A stretch of DNA of 29,447 nt from DASXZH01 sp036502005. Lineage in GTDB: Bacteria > Armatimonadota > Fimbriimonadia > Fimbriimonadales > Fimbriimonadaceae. Location of the stretch: NCBI GenBank assembly GCA_036502005.1, contig DASXZH010000093.1, forward strand, positions 1 to 29,447, written 5' to 3'. A model generated the notes under the pieces. That model was given only the letters and a program-made list of their open reading frames with translations, was not told where the DNA came from and ran no database searches. The position numbers were made by a program, and so were the translations under genes. Below, in pieces: positions 17,255 to 24,174 of this stretch (its first letter is position 1; each line of letters starts with the position of its first letter).

Positions 17255-18664
17255 ATGCACTTAGGCCATCCGCCCGCGACTCACCCGACTGGCCTCCAAA
17301 CCGGCTCCCTGTCCCGGTCTGGCACAATGGCTCTCGTTGCATCGGTGATCGGGTCGTCGATGGCATTTATCGATTCAAGCGCGGTAAACGTCATCCTTCC
17401 AAAGCTGCAGAGTTCCCTAAACGCTTCGTTTGCCCAGGTGCAGTGGGTGGTTGAAGCCTATTTGCTCTTTGTTGGAGCGCTTCTGCTGACGGGCGGATCC
17501 CTTGGAGATTTGTTCGGGCAGCGTAAGATTTTCTGCCTGGGCGTAACCATTTTCGCAATAGGATCGGCCGCCTGCGGGCTCTCGCCTACGATCTATTTGC
17601 TTATTCTGGCGAGGGCGGTTCAAGGCATTGGAGGGGCTTTGCTCATTCCAACAAGCCTTTCGCTCCTGACCGTGGCTGTTCCCAGGGAAAAGCTTGGCGG
17701 GGCAATCGGCATATGGTCGGCGGCGACCGCCTTAACGTCCGGCGGTGGCCCCGTCATCGGGGGCTTCCTCGCGCAACAGTTTTCTTGGCGTTGGGTGTTC
17801 TTTATAAACGTGCCTCTGAGTATTGTTGCGATCCCAATTGCCTATTGGGGAGTTCGCGAACAGTTTCATGAGGAAACTTCGAACAAACCCGATTGGTTGG
17901 GGTCCTTACTGGCGACGGCGGGCCTTGGCGGTCTGGTGTACGGTTTCCTTCAGTCTTCCTGGCCCTTTGGGGTTGCGGGGGCGATTCTGCTGGTCGCATT
18001 CGTCTTCTCCCAAAGGCGGGAGACAAACTCTATGCTCCCGCTCACTCTGTTCAAATCAAAGTTGTTCACCGGAACCAGTTTGCTCACATTTTTCCTTTAC
18101 GGGGCATTGGGAGCGGGCCTATTCTTTTTCCCGATCTTTCTCGTGAAGGGGCACGGTTATTCCGAGAGTGCGGCGGGCGCCGCCCTGGTACCGTTCATCT
18201 TGATCGTAGGCGGTCTTTCGGGATATTTTGGCCGGCTTTTAACTAGGTTTCCGGCGCGCGGCTTCTTGATCATTGGGCCATTAGTTGCCGCTGCTTCTTT
18301 CGTTCTATTTGCGATTCCTGGTTCAGGAGGATCTTATTGGACAACCTTCTTCCCCGCTTCAAGCCTTCTTGGCTTGGGAATGGCGATTACGGTTGCGCCG
18401 CTTACGGTGACCGTAATGGAAGCGGCAGGGGCGGGGCACGTTGGAATCGCCTCGGGCTTTAACAACGCGCTTTCTCGAGTTGCGGGGCTGATTACTTTGG
18501 CTATCTTCGCGTTGGCTCTGAAGCTGGTCGCCAGCAGCGATGAGGCAACGTTTCAGATACAGCTTTATGGATTTAGGCTTGTGATGATTCTTTCCGCCGC
18601 GCTGGCCGCCCTCGGCGCGCTGGCATCAGCGATTCTGATCGAGCGTAAGTCAAAGAAAGAATGA
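17255..18664 (+). CDS. MFS exporter, DHA2 (EmrB/QacA) type
   Basis: The protein has 469 residues with about 14 predicted hydrophobic segments, typical of the DHA2 family. Motifs are DSSAVNVILPKLQ in TM1, GGSLGDLFGQRKIF (motif A, loop 2-3), RAVQGIGGALLIPTSLSL in TM4 and GPVIGGFLAQQFSWRWVFFINVP in TM5 (motif C region). Family role: proton-driven export of drugs or metabolites across the inner membrane. It starts 39 bp after the DUF5615 stop with a modest AGGT site. There is no membrane-fusion partner gene nearby, so it probably works alone. Substrate unknown. Confidence 0.92.
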   Translation: MHLGHPPATHPTGLQTGSLSRSGTMALVASVIGSSMAFIDSSAVNVILPKLQSSLNASFAQVQWVVEAYLLFVGALLLTGGSLGDLFGQRKIFCLGVTIFAIGSAACGLSPTIYLLILARAVQGIGGALLIPTSLSLLTVAVPREKLGGAIGIWSAATALTSGGGPVIGGFLAQQFSWRWVFFINVPLSIVAIPIAYWGVREQFHEETSNKPDWLGSLLATAGLGGLVYGFLQSSWPFGVAGAILLVAFVFSQRRETNSMLPLTLFKSKLFTGTSLLTFFLYGALGAGLFFFPIFLVKGHGYSESAAGAALVPFILIVGGLSGYFGRLLTRFPARGFLIIGPLVAAASFVLFAIPGSGGSYWTTFFPASSLLGLGMAITVAPLTVTVMEAAGAGHVGIASGFNNALSRVAGLITLAIFALALKLVASSDEATFQIQLYGFRLVMILSAALAALGALASAILIERKSKKE

Positions 18665-18758
18665 AGTTGCTCCTACGGTCAACGAGCCTTTCAACCCTTA
18701 AACCTAGGTTTGAAGGCATCGTCTTCCTTTCACGATTTCTTTTCGGAGTTCGGGTCCC

Positions 18759-18773
18759 GATGCCGAAGGCATC
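18759..18773. repeat. Small hairpin preceding the twin hairpins
   Basis: GATGCC-GAA-GGCATC is a 6-bp stem with a 3-nt loop. The segment GAAGGCATC also occurs at 18712-18720. It leads directly into the larger hairpin at 18784 and may be part of the same repeat element. Confidence 0.5.
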
Positions 18774-18783
18774 ACAGAAATTA

Positions 18784-18832
18784 GCCCGGGGTTGAGCGAA
18801 GCCAACAATGTTGGCTTCGCGGTACCCCGGGT
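18784..18832. repeat. Large REP-like hairpin, unit 1
   Basis: The outer stem CCCGGGGT/ACCCCGGG (18785-18792 with 18824-18831) and the inner stem GCGAAGCCAACA/TGTTGGCTTCGC (18796-18807 with 18809-18820) are separated by a 3x3 internal loop. That gives 20 paired bases in a 47-nt core. The position after a gene and the internal symmetry resemble REP/BIME elements. Confidence 0.7.
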
Positions 18833-18850
18833 GGCCTTGATCCTAGTAAG

Positions 18851-18901
18851 CGGTGGAGGGTTTGACAAGGGCCACTGGTGGTCCTGTCAAACCCTCCACC
18901 G
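18851..18901. repeat. Large hairpin, unit 2
   Basis: A 17-bp perfect outer stem CGGTGGAGGGTTTGACA (18851-18867) pairs with its exact complement at 18885-18901. The inner arms GGGCCAC and GTGGTCC continue the stem after a single-base bulge and with one G-T wobble. No T-run follows, so it is not an ordinary terminator. It is 18 bp from unit 1. Confidence 0.75.
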
Positions 18902-18959
18902 CCGAATCAGAAATACCTAGCCAAACGGAGAATTCTGACGAGAGCCATACTGAATTCAC

Positions 18960-19271
18960 GTGTCCAGATGGCGCATGATGCTGGAGGCGGCGTTACTGTA
19001 CGTCGGCGGTTTAAGTTTGGGCGGATTCGCCGGATATGGCGTCGCTCTCTATACCCGCGACCCTGAAGCTCCTATGAGAGCCAGGATTTTCGCCGGCGAA
19101 GATTCGATGCTGATGCTCTGCATCATCCTCGTTGGTGCCATTTCGGGCCCTTTTATTCTCCACGCCATCACACGCAAGTGGCCCATTCTCACCTACCCGG
19201 TCCTAACTCTTTGCGCACTGATAATAGTCGGCGAAATTGCCTTCCTAGGCTATATGACCGCTGGCAAGTAA
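18960..19271 (+). CDS. Small inner-membrane protein, function unknown
   Basis: The GTG start gives 103 residues; ATG 18975 is an alternative. Three hydrophobic segments are visible: LLYVGGLSLGGFAGYGVALY, LMLCIILVGAISGPFILHAI and LTLCALIIVGEIAFLGYM. No family recognised. It follows the twin hairpins and sits 20 bp before the exported hydrolase, so the two may be cotranscribed. Confidence 0.65.
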   Translation: MSRWRMMLEAALLYVGGLSLGGFAGYGVALYTRDPEAPMRARIFAGEDSMLMLCIILVGAISGPFILHAITRKWPILTYPVLTLCALIIVGEIAFLGYMTAGK

Positions 19272-19291
19272 GTGTAGGTAAAGTCGCAGGA

Positions 19292-20305
19292 ATGATAAGC
19301 ACTCTAAAGTTTATTTTAACCGCCGGGTTTGCCGCAACCTGCATTGCCGCATCCACCGAAGGCGAACAGCAATTCGCCAGCATTGGAGACCTTAATCTCC
19401 AATCCGGTGCTGTGCTTAAAGACTGCAAAGTTGGCTATCGAACGTTCGGCAAAATGGATGCCGCTAAAGATAACGTGGTGTTGGTGCCAACGTGGTATTT
19501 AGGAATCTCCGAGAACTTTGTAAACTCCTTTAAGCCAGGAGGCTTGGTGGACGCCACCAAATACTACGTGATTGCCGTGGACGCCCTGGGCAACGGAGTT
19601 TCCACCTCGCCATCTAACAGCACGGGTCAACACGATGCCGATTTCCCGGCCCTAACCATAAAGGACATGGTGACCAGCCAACATCAAATGCTAATTGGCT
19701 TGGGGATCCAGCACCTTCACGCAGTGGTCGGCATTTCCATGGGCGGGATTCAAGCATTCACTTGGATCACGGCATATCCGGACTTTTTAGACAAAGCGGT
19801 GCCAATTGTTGGATCACCGAAGCCAACTTCTTATGACCTGATGTTCGACCGATCCGCGATCAAGGCAATGGATGCCGCTCTTGCCCATCCGGATAGCCGA
19901 GACGACCTCATCCGGGCATTTGCTGACTATTTCTGGCTCTCCCTAACCACCCCTTCCTACAACGTGGAGCACACCAAGCGAGAAACCGCAGTTGAAAGCA
20001 TGTCTGGGTTTGAAAAGGCGCTCTTGGCTTGGGACATCTATGATATGAAGGTCGATTTGGACGCCATCTGCACGAACGACGCCTTTGCTCCACTTGACGA
20101 AGCAGCCGCAATAAAAGCGATCCATGCCAAAGTGCTGGTTATTTCAGCTGTTCAAGACCATGCAGTGAATCCCGCTCCGGCATTAAGCTTTGCCAAGGCG
20201 TCAGGGAGCCAGATCCTGCTTCTGACGGGTAATCCCGGCCACAGCTCTCCAGGGATGGAGAGTAAACGCGTGAACGCCGCCGTCGATACATTTCTGAGCA
20301 GATAG
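19292..20305 (+). CDS. Exported MetX-like alpha/beta hydrolase
   Basis: ATG 19292 starts a signal peptide (MISTLKFILTAGFAATCIAA), so I prefer it over the longer frame from 19178; the product has 337 residues. It has the alpha/beta fold of the homoserine O-acetyltransferase group: VGYRTFGKMDAAKDNVVLVPTW, YYVIAVDALGNGVSTSP, nucleophile elbow GISMGG with Ser149, Asp289 in VISAVQDH and His317 in GNPGH. True MetX is cytoplasmic and carries GPSMGG. The signal peptide and GISMGG argue for an esterase or acyltransferase outside the cytoplasm rather than methionine synthesis. Substrate unknown. An intergenic tRNA gene lies on the opposite strand just past its stop. Confidence 0.85.
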   Translation: MISTLKFILTAGFAATCIAASTEGEQQFASIGDLNLQSGAVLKDCKVGYRTFGKMDAAKDNVVLVPTWYLGISENFVNSFKPGGLVDATKYYVIAVDALGNGVSTSPSNSTGQHDADFPALTIKDMVTSQHQMLIGLGIQHLHAVVGISMGGIQAFTWITAYPDFLDKAVPIVGSPKPTSYDLMFDRSAIKAMDAALAHPDSRDDLIRAFADYFWLSLTTPSYNVEHTKRETAVESMSGFEKALLAWDIYDMKVDLDAICTNDAFAPLDEAAAIKAIHAKVLVISAVQDHAVNPAPALSFAKASGSQILLLTGNPGHSSPGMESKRVNAAVDTFLSR

Positions 20306-20312
20306 AAAAAAC

Positions 20313-20387
20313 TGGAGCCGATGATCCGATTTGAACGGACGACCTGCTGTTTACGAAACAGCTGCTCTACCACTGAGCTACATCGGC
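20313..20387 (-). tRNA. tRNA-Thr (anticodon CGT)
   Basis: The minus strand folds as a complete cloverleaf: acceptor GCCGATG/CATCGGC (perfect), D-arm GCTC/GAGC, anticodon arm GCTGT/ACAGC with loop TTCGTAA (anticodon CGT, reading ACG), variable AGGTC, T-arm GTCCG/CGGAT with loop TTCAAAT. The 3' CCA is encoded. It resembles E. coli thrW closely. The discriminator base is T rather than the usual A for threonine tRNAs. Confidence 0.95.
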
Positions 20388-20559
20388 CTAAAGACTTGCG
20401 CTAAGCCCAAAAGGGCCGCAAGCAGCATAAGACTTTACCTCAGAATCGCCTTTCGTTAAATTACGATTCAGACTGCAAAATCGGCCAACCGCAATAAGAA
20501 TAGGCGTATATAATTGCAATAGTCGGCGATTCGTAAAGTCCTCCGGAGGTTCACCCCCA

Positions 20560-20775
20560 ATGAAACAGCCAGCATCCTCTTTGGCGCACGACGTGATAGA
20601 TCGGTTCCAGCACGCGGACCATATAGAGTTAGATATTCCCGACCGGCCGTTAGAAGATGTAAAGCTTGCTTTTGAGCAGAACGGCTACAGCGTTCACACG
20701 CCAAGGAATGCGCCCCGGCATCTTGTCGCGAATCGAGTCGAGCCGGATCGCACTCCGCAGCCCAATGCCCGGTAA
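20560..20775 (+). CDS. Small hypothetical protein
   Basis: The protein has 71 residues and an ATG preceded by GGAGG about 11 nt upstream, a good ribosome site. Visible are HDVIDRFQHADHIELDIPDRP and LAFEQNGYSVHTPRNAPRHL; it has no signal or membrane segment. No family recognised. TATAAT at 20509-20514 may be the promoter -10. Its stop overlaps a TAATAT hexamer that may promote the next gene, 12 bp away. Confidence 0.55.
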   Translation: MKQPASSLAHDVIDRFQHADHIELDIPDRPLEDVKLAFEQNGYSVHTPRNAPRHLVANRVEPDRTPQPNAR

Positions 20776-20787
20776 TATCCTTGAGGC

Positions 20788-22392
20788 ATGGATCCGCTCC
20801 CCAGCAACATCAACGTCAACGATGACGTACACCGCGAAAATCGCGCCTCGATGGATTCGATTCTCGCAGAATACAGGCAAACTTTGGCCCGCGCAAAGCT
20901 TGGCGGGGGCCCAGAGGCAGTAGCCAAACACAAAAATCGCGGCAAGATGCTCGCTCGAGAGCGAATCGATGCCCTGGTCGACGAGGGCTCGCCCTTCCTA
21001 GAGTTCAGCAGCCTAGCCGCCAACGGCATGTACGATGGAGGCGCGCCAAGCGCGGGAATCGTCACTGGCATCGGCCGTATTCACGGCAGGGAATGCGTTG
21101 TCATCGCCAACGATGCGACAGTAAAAGGCGGCACCTACTTTCCTATCACTGTCAAGAAACACCTGAGAGCCCAGGAGATCGCTCTCCAGAACAACTTGCC
21201 CTGCATCTACCTGGTGGACTCCGGTGGCGCATTCTTACCCCTGCAAAGCGAGGTATTTCCGGATAAGGAACACTTCGGAAGGATCTTTTACAACCAGGCC
21301 ACCATGTCCAGCCAAAAGATCCCGCAGATCGCGGCGGTGATGGGCTCCTGTACAGCTGGTGGCGCCTATGTGCCAGCCATGAGCGATGAAGCGGTCATCG
21401 TTAATGGACAAGGCACGATCTTCTTGGGAGGACCGCCGCTTGTGAAAGCGGCGACCGGCGAAGAGGTCACAGCGGAAGACCTCGGCGGAGCTGATGTTCA
21501 CACGAGAATCAGCGGCGTGGCGGACCATTTCGCGGAAAACGACCAACACGCGATTGATATCCTACGAAATATCGTGGAAAGCCTAGGCGAGCAAAAGCCA
21601 AAACCGAGAGCGGAACAAGCGGAAGACCCTCTATTCAATCCGGAAGACCTCTATTCCCTCGTTTCTTCCGACCCAAAAAGGCCGATGGAAATGCGCGAGG
21701 TACTTCCCCGCATCCTAGATGGTTCACGCTTCCAGGAGTTTAAAGCCCGCTACGGGCCCACCCTCATCTGCGGTTTCGCACGGTTTTACGGGCATTTGGC
21801 AGGCGTTATCGCCAATGATGGGATCCTCTTTAGCGAGAGCGCCCTGAAGGGCGCGCACTTTATCGAGCTTTGCTGCCAAAGGAAGATCCCTCTGGTTTTT
21901 GTTCAGAACATCACCGGCTTTATGGTGGGTCGCAAATACGAGAACGAGGGTATTGCCAAGAACGGGGCCAAGCTGGTCAGCGCGGTCAGCACAGCCAATG
22001 TGCCCAAGTTCACAGTGGTTATTGGTGGCTCCTACGGAGCTGGAAATTACGGCATGTGTGGGCGAGCCTTCGGGCCTCGCCAGCTCTGGATGTGGCCGAA
22101 CGCCCGCATAAGCGTGATGGGCGGCGAACAGGCCTCAAACGTGCTTCTAACCGTTAAAATGGAACAACTTCAGGCGAAGGGCCAAACCCTGAGCACTGCC
22201 GAGCAGGAGGCGTTCAAAGCCCCCACTTTGCAAAAGTTTGCCGATGAGTCCTCGGCCCTCTATTCCACCGCTAGGATTTGGGACGACGGGATCATAGATC
22301 CCGTCGACACCCGTCGTGTTCTCGGCTTGGGCATCGAAGCGGCTCTCAACGCTCCAATCGAGCCGGCCGGATTCACGATGTTCAGAATGTAA
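20788..22392 (+). CDS. Acyl-CoA carboxylase carboxyltransferase beta subunit (methylcrotonyl-CoA carboxylase type)
   Basis: The 534-residue length is standard for MCC-beta. Visible family motifs are RGKMLARERIDALVDEGSPF, GGTYFPITVKKHLRAQEIA, YLVDSGGAFLPLQSEVFPD, GSCTAGGAYVPAMSDEAV, FLGGPPLVKAATGEEV and the strongly MCC-like LWMWPNARISVMGGEQAS. It transfers carboxyl from biotin to 3-methylcrotonyl-CoA (leucine breakdown) or a related acyl-CoA, in the cytoplasm. The biotin carboxylase/BCCP alpha subunit normally found next to it is not in this window. TAATAT at 20773-20778, 9 nt before the ATG, fits a leaderless start; GAGG lies too close to serve well. Geranyl-CoA carboxylase is an alternative. 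Confidence 0.93.
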   Translation: MDPLPSNINVNDDVHRENRASMDSILAEYRQTLARAKLGGGPEAVAKHKNRGKMLARERIDALVDEGSPFLEFSSLAANGMYDGGAPSAGIVTGIGRIHGRECVVIANDATVKGGTYFPITVKKHLRAQEIALQNNLPCIYLVDSGGAFLPLQSEVFPDKEHFGRIFYNQATMSSQKIPQIAAVMGSCTAGGAYVPAMSDEAVIVNGQGTIFLGGPPLVKAATGEEVTAEDLGGADVHTRISGVADHFAENDQHAIDILRNIVESLGEQKPKPRAEQAEDPLFNPEDLYSLVSSDPKRPMEMREVLPRILDGSRFQEFKARYGPTLICGFARFYGHLAGVIANDGILFSESALKGAHFIELCCQRKIPLVFVQNITGFMVGRKYENEGIAKNGAKLVSAVSTANVPKFTVVIGGSYGAGNYGMCGRAFGPRQLWMWPNARISVMGGEQASNVLLTVKMEQLQAKGQTLSTAEQEAFKAPTLQKFADESSALYSTARIWDDGIIDPVDTRRVLGLGIEAALNAPIEPAGFTMFRM

Positions 22393-22398
22393 TCGCCG

Positions 22399-22689
22399 TT
22401 AGTTGCCGGTGGTTGTTGTGGTCGTGCTTGATGCTGCCGGCGTCGAGCTGTCTCCACCCGTTGTGGGTACGGTCGTTGTTGTGTTCGTTTCCGTATGGGT
22501 GCTGCTTGGCGCAGGCGGAGTCTCAACCGTCACATTTGGAGGTGGCGTTGCCGTCGTTGTGTGATCATGGACTACAGTCGGGCCTGGCACGGTGACAACA
22601 TCTGGCGGCTGATTATTCGTACAGCCGATGATAAAAACACTTCCTGCAACCACGATTGTCGCAAGTTTTAAACCTGATTTTTGATTCAT
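22399..22689 (-). CDS. Small Thr/Pro-rich lipoprotein
   Basis: ATG 22689 follows GGGAGAG at good spacing, so I choose it over the longer frame from 22731; the product has 96 residues. Signal KLATIVVAGSVFIIGC carries an IIGC lipobox. The mature part is a low-complexity stalk rich in Thr, Pro and Ser (TTTATPPPNVTVETPPAP, TTTVPTTGG), with no globular domain. Probably a surface or periplasmic linker-type lipoprotein of unknown role. Converges with the carboxyltransferase gene 6 bp away. Confidence 0.8.
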   Translation of the reverse strand: MNQKSGLKLATIVVAGSVFIIGCTNNQPPDVVTVPGPTVVHDHTTTATPPPNVTVETPPAPSSTHTETNTTTTVPTTGGDSSTPAASSTTTTTTGN

Positions 22690-22838
22690 AACTCTCCCTT
22701 TTAGCGCAGATAATTCACAGCATGCGCCCAATCTTTATGGCGAACGCGAAAGCAAGTTTGGTTGAAGTAAAAAACGACTACACCCTTGCGTCTCAAAAAA
22801 TCGGTCTTTCTGAACATCACGGTTTTGAAGAGGAGAAT

Positions 22839-23015
22839 ATGAATAACCACAACAGCAACGAATCAACTTGGGACACCAACATTTACACGCCGGAAGGCAA
22901 TGATCGTCCAAGCTATAACGCGCCAACCACACAACGAGCGACTGACGAAAGTGATCGCCCTCCGCTAACGGTGGCCGAAATCGTCGCTCAGGCCAACAGG
23001 GGCAACAAAACGTAA
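22839..23015 (+). CDS. Tiny hydrophilic protein of unknown function
   Basis: The protein has 58 residues and an ATG with GAGGAG 5 nt upstream, which decides this start over 22722. It is rich in Asn, Thr, Asp and Pro (NNHNSNESTWDTN, SYNAPTTQRATDESDRPP) and ends in a short helix TVAEIVAQANRG. Probably intrinsically disordered apart from that helix. The next tiny gene overlaps its stop (TAATG). Confidence 0.6.
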   Translation: MNNHNSNESTWDTNIYTPEGNDRPSYNAPTTQRATDESDRPPLTVAEIVAQANRGNKT

Positions 23016-23197
23016 TGAAAAATGATCCAGCCGAACAGACGCGGAAGCAATCGCTTTCCGGAAAGGATCAAGCGGCTGAGAATCTTAAAACAATGCAGCC
23101 CGAGAGAAAAATCTCTCGGGCCGGATCAACCTCAGATAGCCAACAAGGCCAATCTGAAGCGGATCGACAGCAAGCTGCCGATGAGAACAAGCACTAG
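23015..23197 (+). CDS. Tiny hydrophilic protein of unknown function, coupled to the preceding gene
   Basis: The protein has 60 residues, rich in Gln, Lys, Ser, Asp and Glu, and predicted disordered. Its ATG shares a base with the previous stop (TAATG), a typical coupling arrangement. A 10-bp perfect hairpin lies inside it, and its stop overlaps the end of the convergent SOD gene by 4 bp. The hairpin makes me less sure that this frame is translated. Confidence 0.4.
   Translation: MKNDPAEQTRKQSLSGKDQAAENLKTMQPERKISRAGSTSDSQQGQSEADRQQAADENKH
23098..23121. terminator. Perfect hairpin near the 3' ends of convergent transcripts
   Basis: GCCCGAGAGA (23098-23107) and TCTCTCGGGC (23112-23121) form a 10-bp perfect stem with an AAAA loop. 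No T-run follows on either strand. It lies within the 23015 frame and about 75 bp past the SOD stop on the minus strand. It could terminate either transcript or protect a 3' end. Confidence 0.45.
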
Positions 23198-23826
23198 ACG
23201 CCGACGGCTTGTCGAGTCTGAACAACTTCCCCGCGCTGGTTAACTGCGTCCCAATCGATCACCTGCATGTAGGCCTCGATGTACTTTGCGCGTGCCGTGC
23301 CGAAATCCAGGTAGTAAGCGTGCTCATACACGTCGAGGGCCAGCAACAGAACATGGTTCCAAATGGGATAGGTGTTCTGGGCGTCGCCGATGTAGTTAAA
23401 CACCCGCTTCTCTTCCAAATCATAAGCAAGGAATGCCCAACCGCGGCCCGCGATGCCGGTTGACTTGAAATCGGCCGCCCAATTATCAAAGCTGCCGTAT
23501 GCATCGTTGATTAGGTCTGCAACCTTCCCGGTCGCCGGGCCGCCTTCGCCGCCAATGGTGCCGAAGTAAACGTTGTGGTTGATGTAGCCCTCATAGGCGA
23601 AGGTGTAATCGGCCTTTAGAGCCCGGATCTGGCTGAAAATTTGGTTTGCCTTGCTGGGATCGGCTTCCATTTCGGCAAGGGTTTTGCGGATCTCGTTCGT
23701 TTTGTTGGCGTAGCCTTGCCAAAGTTTTAGGTGCTCATCGTGCGTTTTTCGACTAATGCCGACCCGCTCGGTTGAATAAACCTTTTCAGGGATTGCTTGC
23801 GGAACAGTTACAAGTTTTGGTTCCAT
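23194..23826 (-). CDS. Fe/Mn superoxide dismutase
   Basis: The protein has 210 residues. N-terminal helical hairpin RKTHDEHLKLWQGYANKTNEI carries the first His ligand (His in THDEHLKLW; register differs from E. coli SodB). GYINHNVYFGTIGG gives the second His, and DVYEHAYYLDF supplies the Asp and third His of the DxWEHxYY signature, with Tyr replacing Trp. It converts superoxide to hydrogen peroxide and oxygen. No signal peptide, so cytoplasmic. The Gly-rich GTIGGEGGPATGKV and GRGWAFL segments are family-like; metal specificity cannot be decided. AGAGGAGA precedes the ATG. Confidence 0.9.
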   Translation of the reverse strand: MEPKLVTVPQAIPEKVYSTERVGISRKTHDEHLKLWQGYANKTNEIRKTLAEMEADPSKANQIFSQIRALKADYTFAYEGYINHNVYFGTIGGEGGPATGKVADLINDAYGSFDNWAADFKSTGIAGRGWAFLAYDLEEKRVFNYIGDAQNTYPIWNHVLLLALDVYEHAYYLDFGTARAKYIEAYMQVIDWDAVNQRGEVVQTRQAVGV

Positions 23827-23846
23827 TTTCTTTTTCTCCTCTCTTT

Positions 23847-23862
23847 CGACGCCTCGGCGTCG
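23847..23862. promoter_or_regulatory. Palindrome in the SOD leader
   Basis: CGACGCC-TC-GGCGTCG is a 7-bp perfect inverted repeat with a 2-nt centre, 20 nt upstream of the SOD start codon. It could be an operator or a leader hairpin just before the ribosome site. No regulator is assigned. Confidence 0.45.
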
Positions 23863-23966
23863 CTATGTTTAAAGCCTACCCTCCGAGTGACGAGTGAAGG
23901 ACGTTGGCTTAAGATAAACGCCTCTGATCCGATTTTCCAAAAACACTCCCTCCGGGTCTTCTGACA

Positions 23967-24164
23967 CATCACGCGTCACCCGCATAGGCGTTAAAATAAG
24001 GAAACGTTGGCGTTTTTGCAGCCACAAATCTCTCCCGGATGGAAAGGTCGGTGAGTCCGCGAACCGGGAGAGGCGCGAGCGACAAACCTTTGAAAGTAGC
24101 CCTCTAAACCTTATTTTAACGCCTATGCGCGTCACCCGTCACACGTCACCACATCACGCGCCAC
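23967..24164. repeat. Degenerate heptamer array split by an element
   Basis: Period-7 units read CATCACG, CGTCACC, then after the 149-bp element CGTCACC, CGTCACA, CGTCACC, ACATCAC, GCGCCAC. The TCAC core is shared with the TATCACC array at 28403. Two opposite-orientation units, GAGTGAC and GAGTGAA, lie at 23885-23898. Confidence 0.6.
23981..24129. mobile_element. MITE-like element with 21-bp perfect inverted ends
   Basis: Positions 23981-24001 (beginning CGCATAGGCG, ending AATAAGG) and 24109-24129 are exact reverse complements over 21 bp. The element is 149 bp and holds no convincing gene. Inside, CTCTCCCGG (24030-24038) pairs with CCGGGAGAG (24064-24072). CGTCACC flanks both ends directly (23974-23980 and 24130-24136), as a 7-bp target duplication would. 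This direct repeat equals one unit of the surrounding array, so the duplication is not proven. The intergenic stretch 23871-24174 otherwise holds only short repeats. Confidence 0.65.
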
Positions 24165-24174
24165 AGTTCGCCCA

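Noticed and set aside
18851..18901. Ordinary rho-independent terminator of the MFS gene
   Set aside because: It lies nearly 190 bp past the stop, lacks a T-run, and the stem is much longer than typical terminators.
23869..24135. Minus-strand frame of 88 codons
   Set aside because: It runs through the MITE-like element and the heptamers; the sequence is explained by repeats, not coding.
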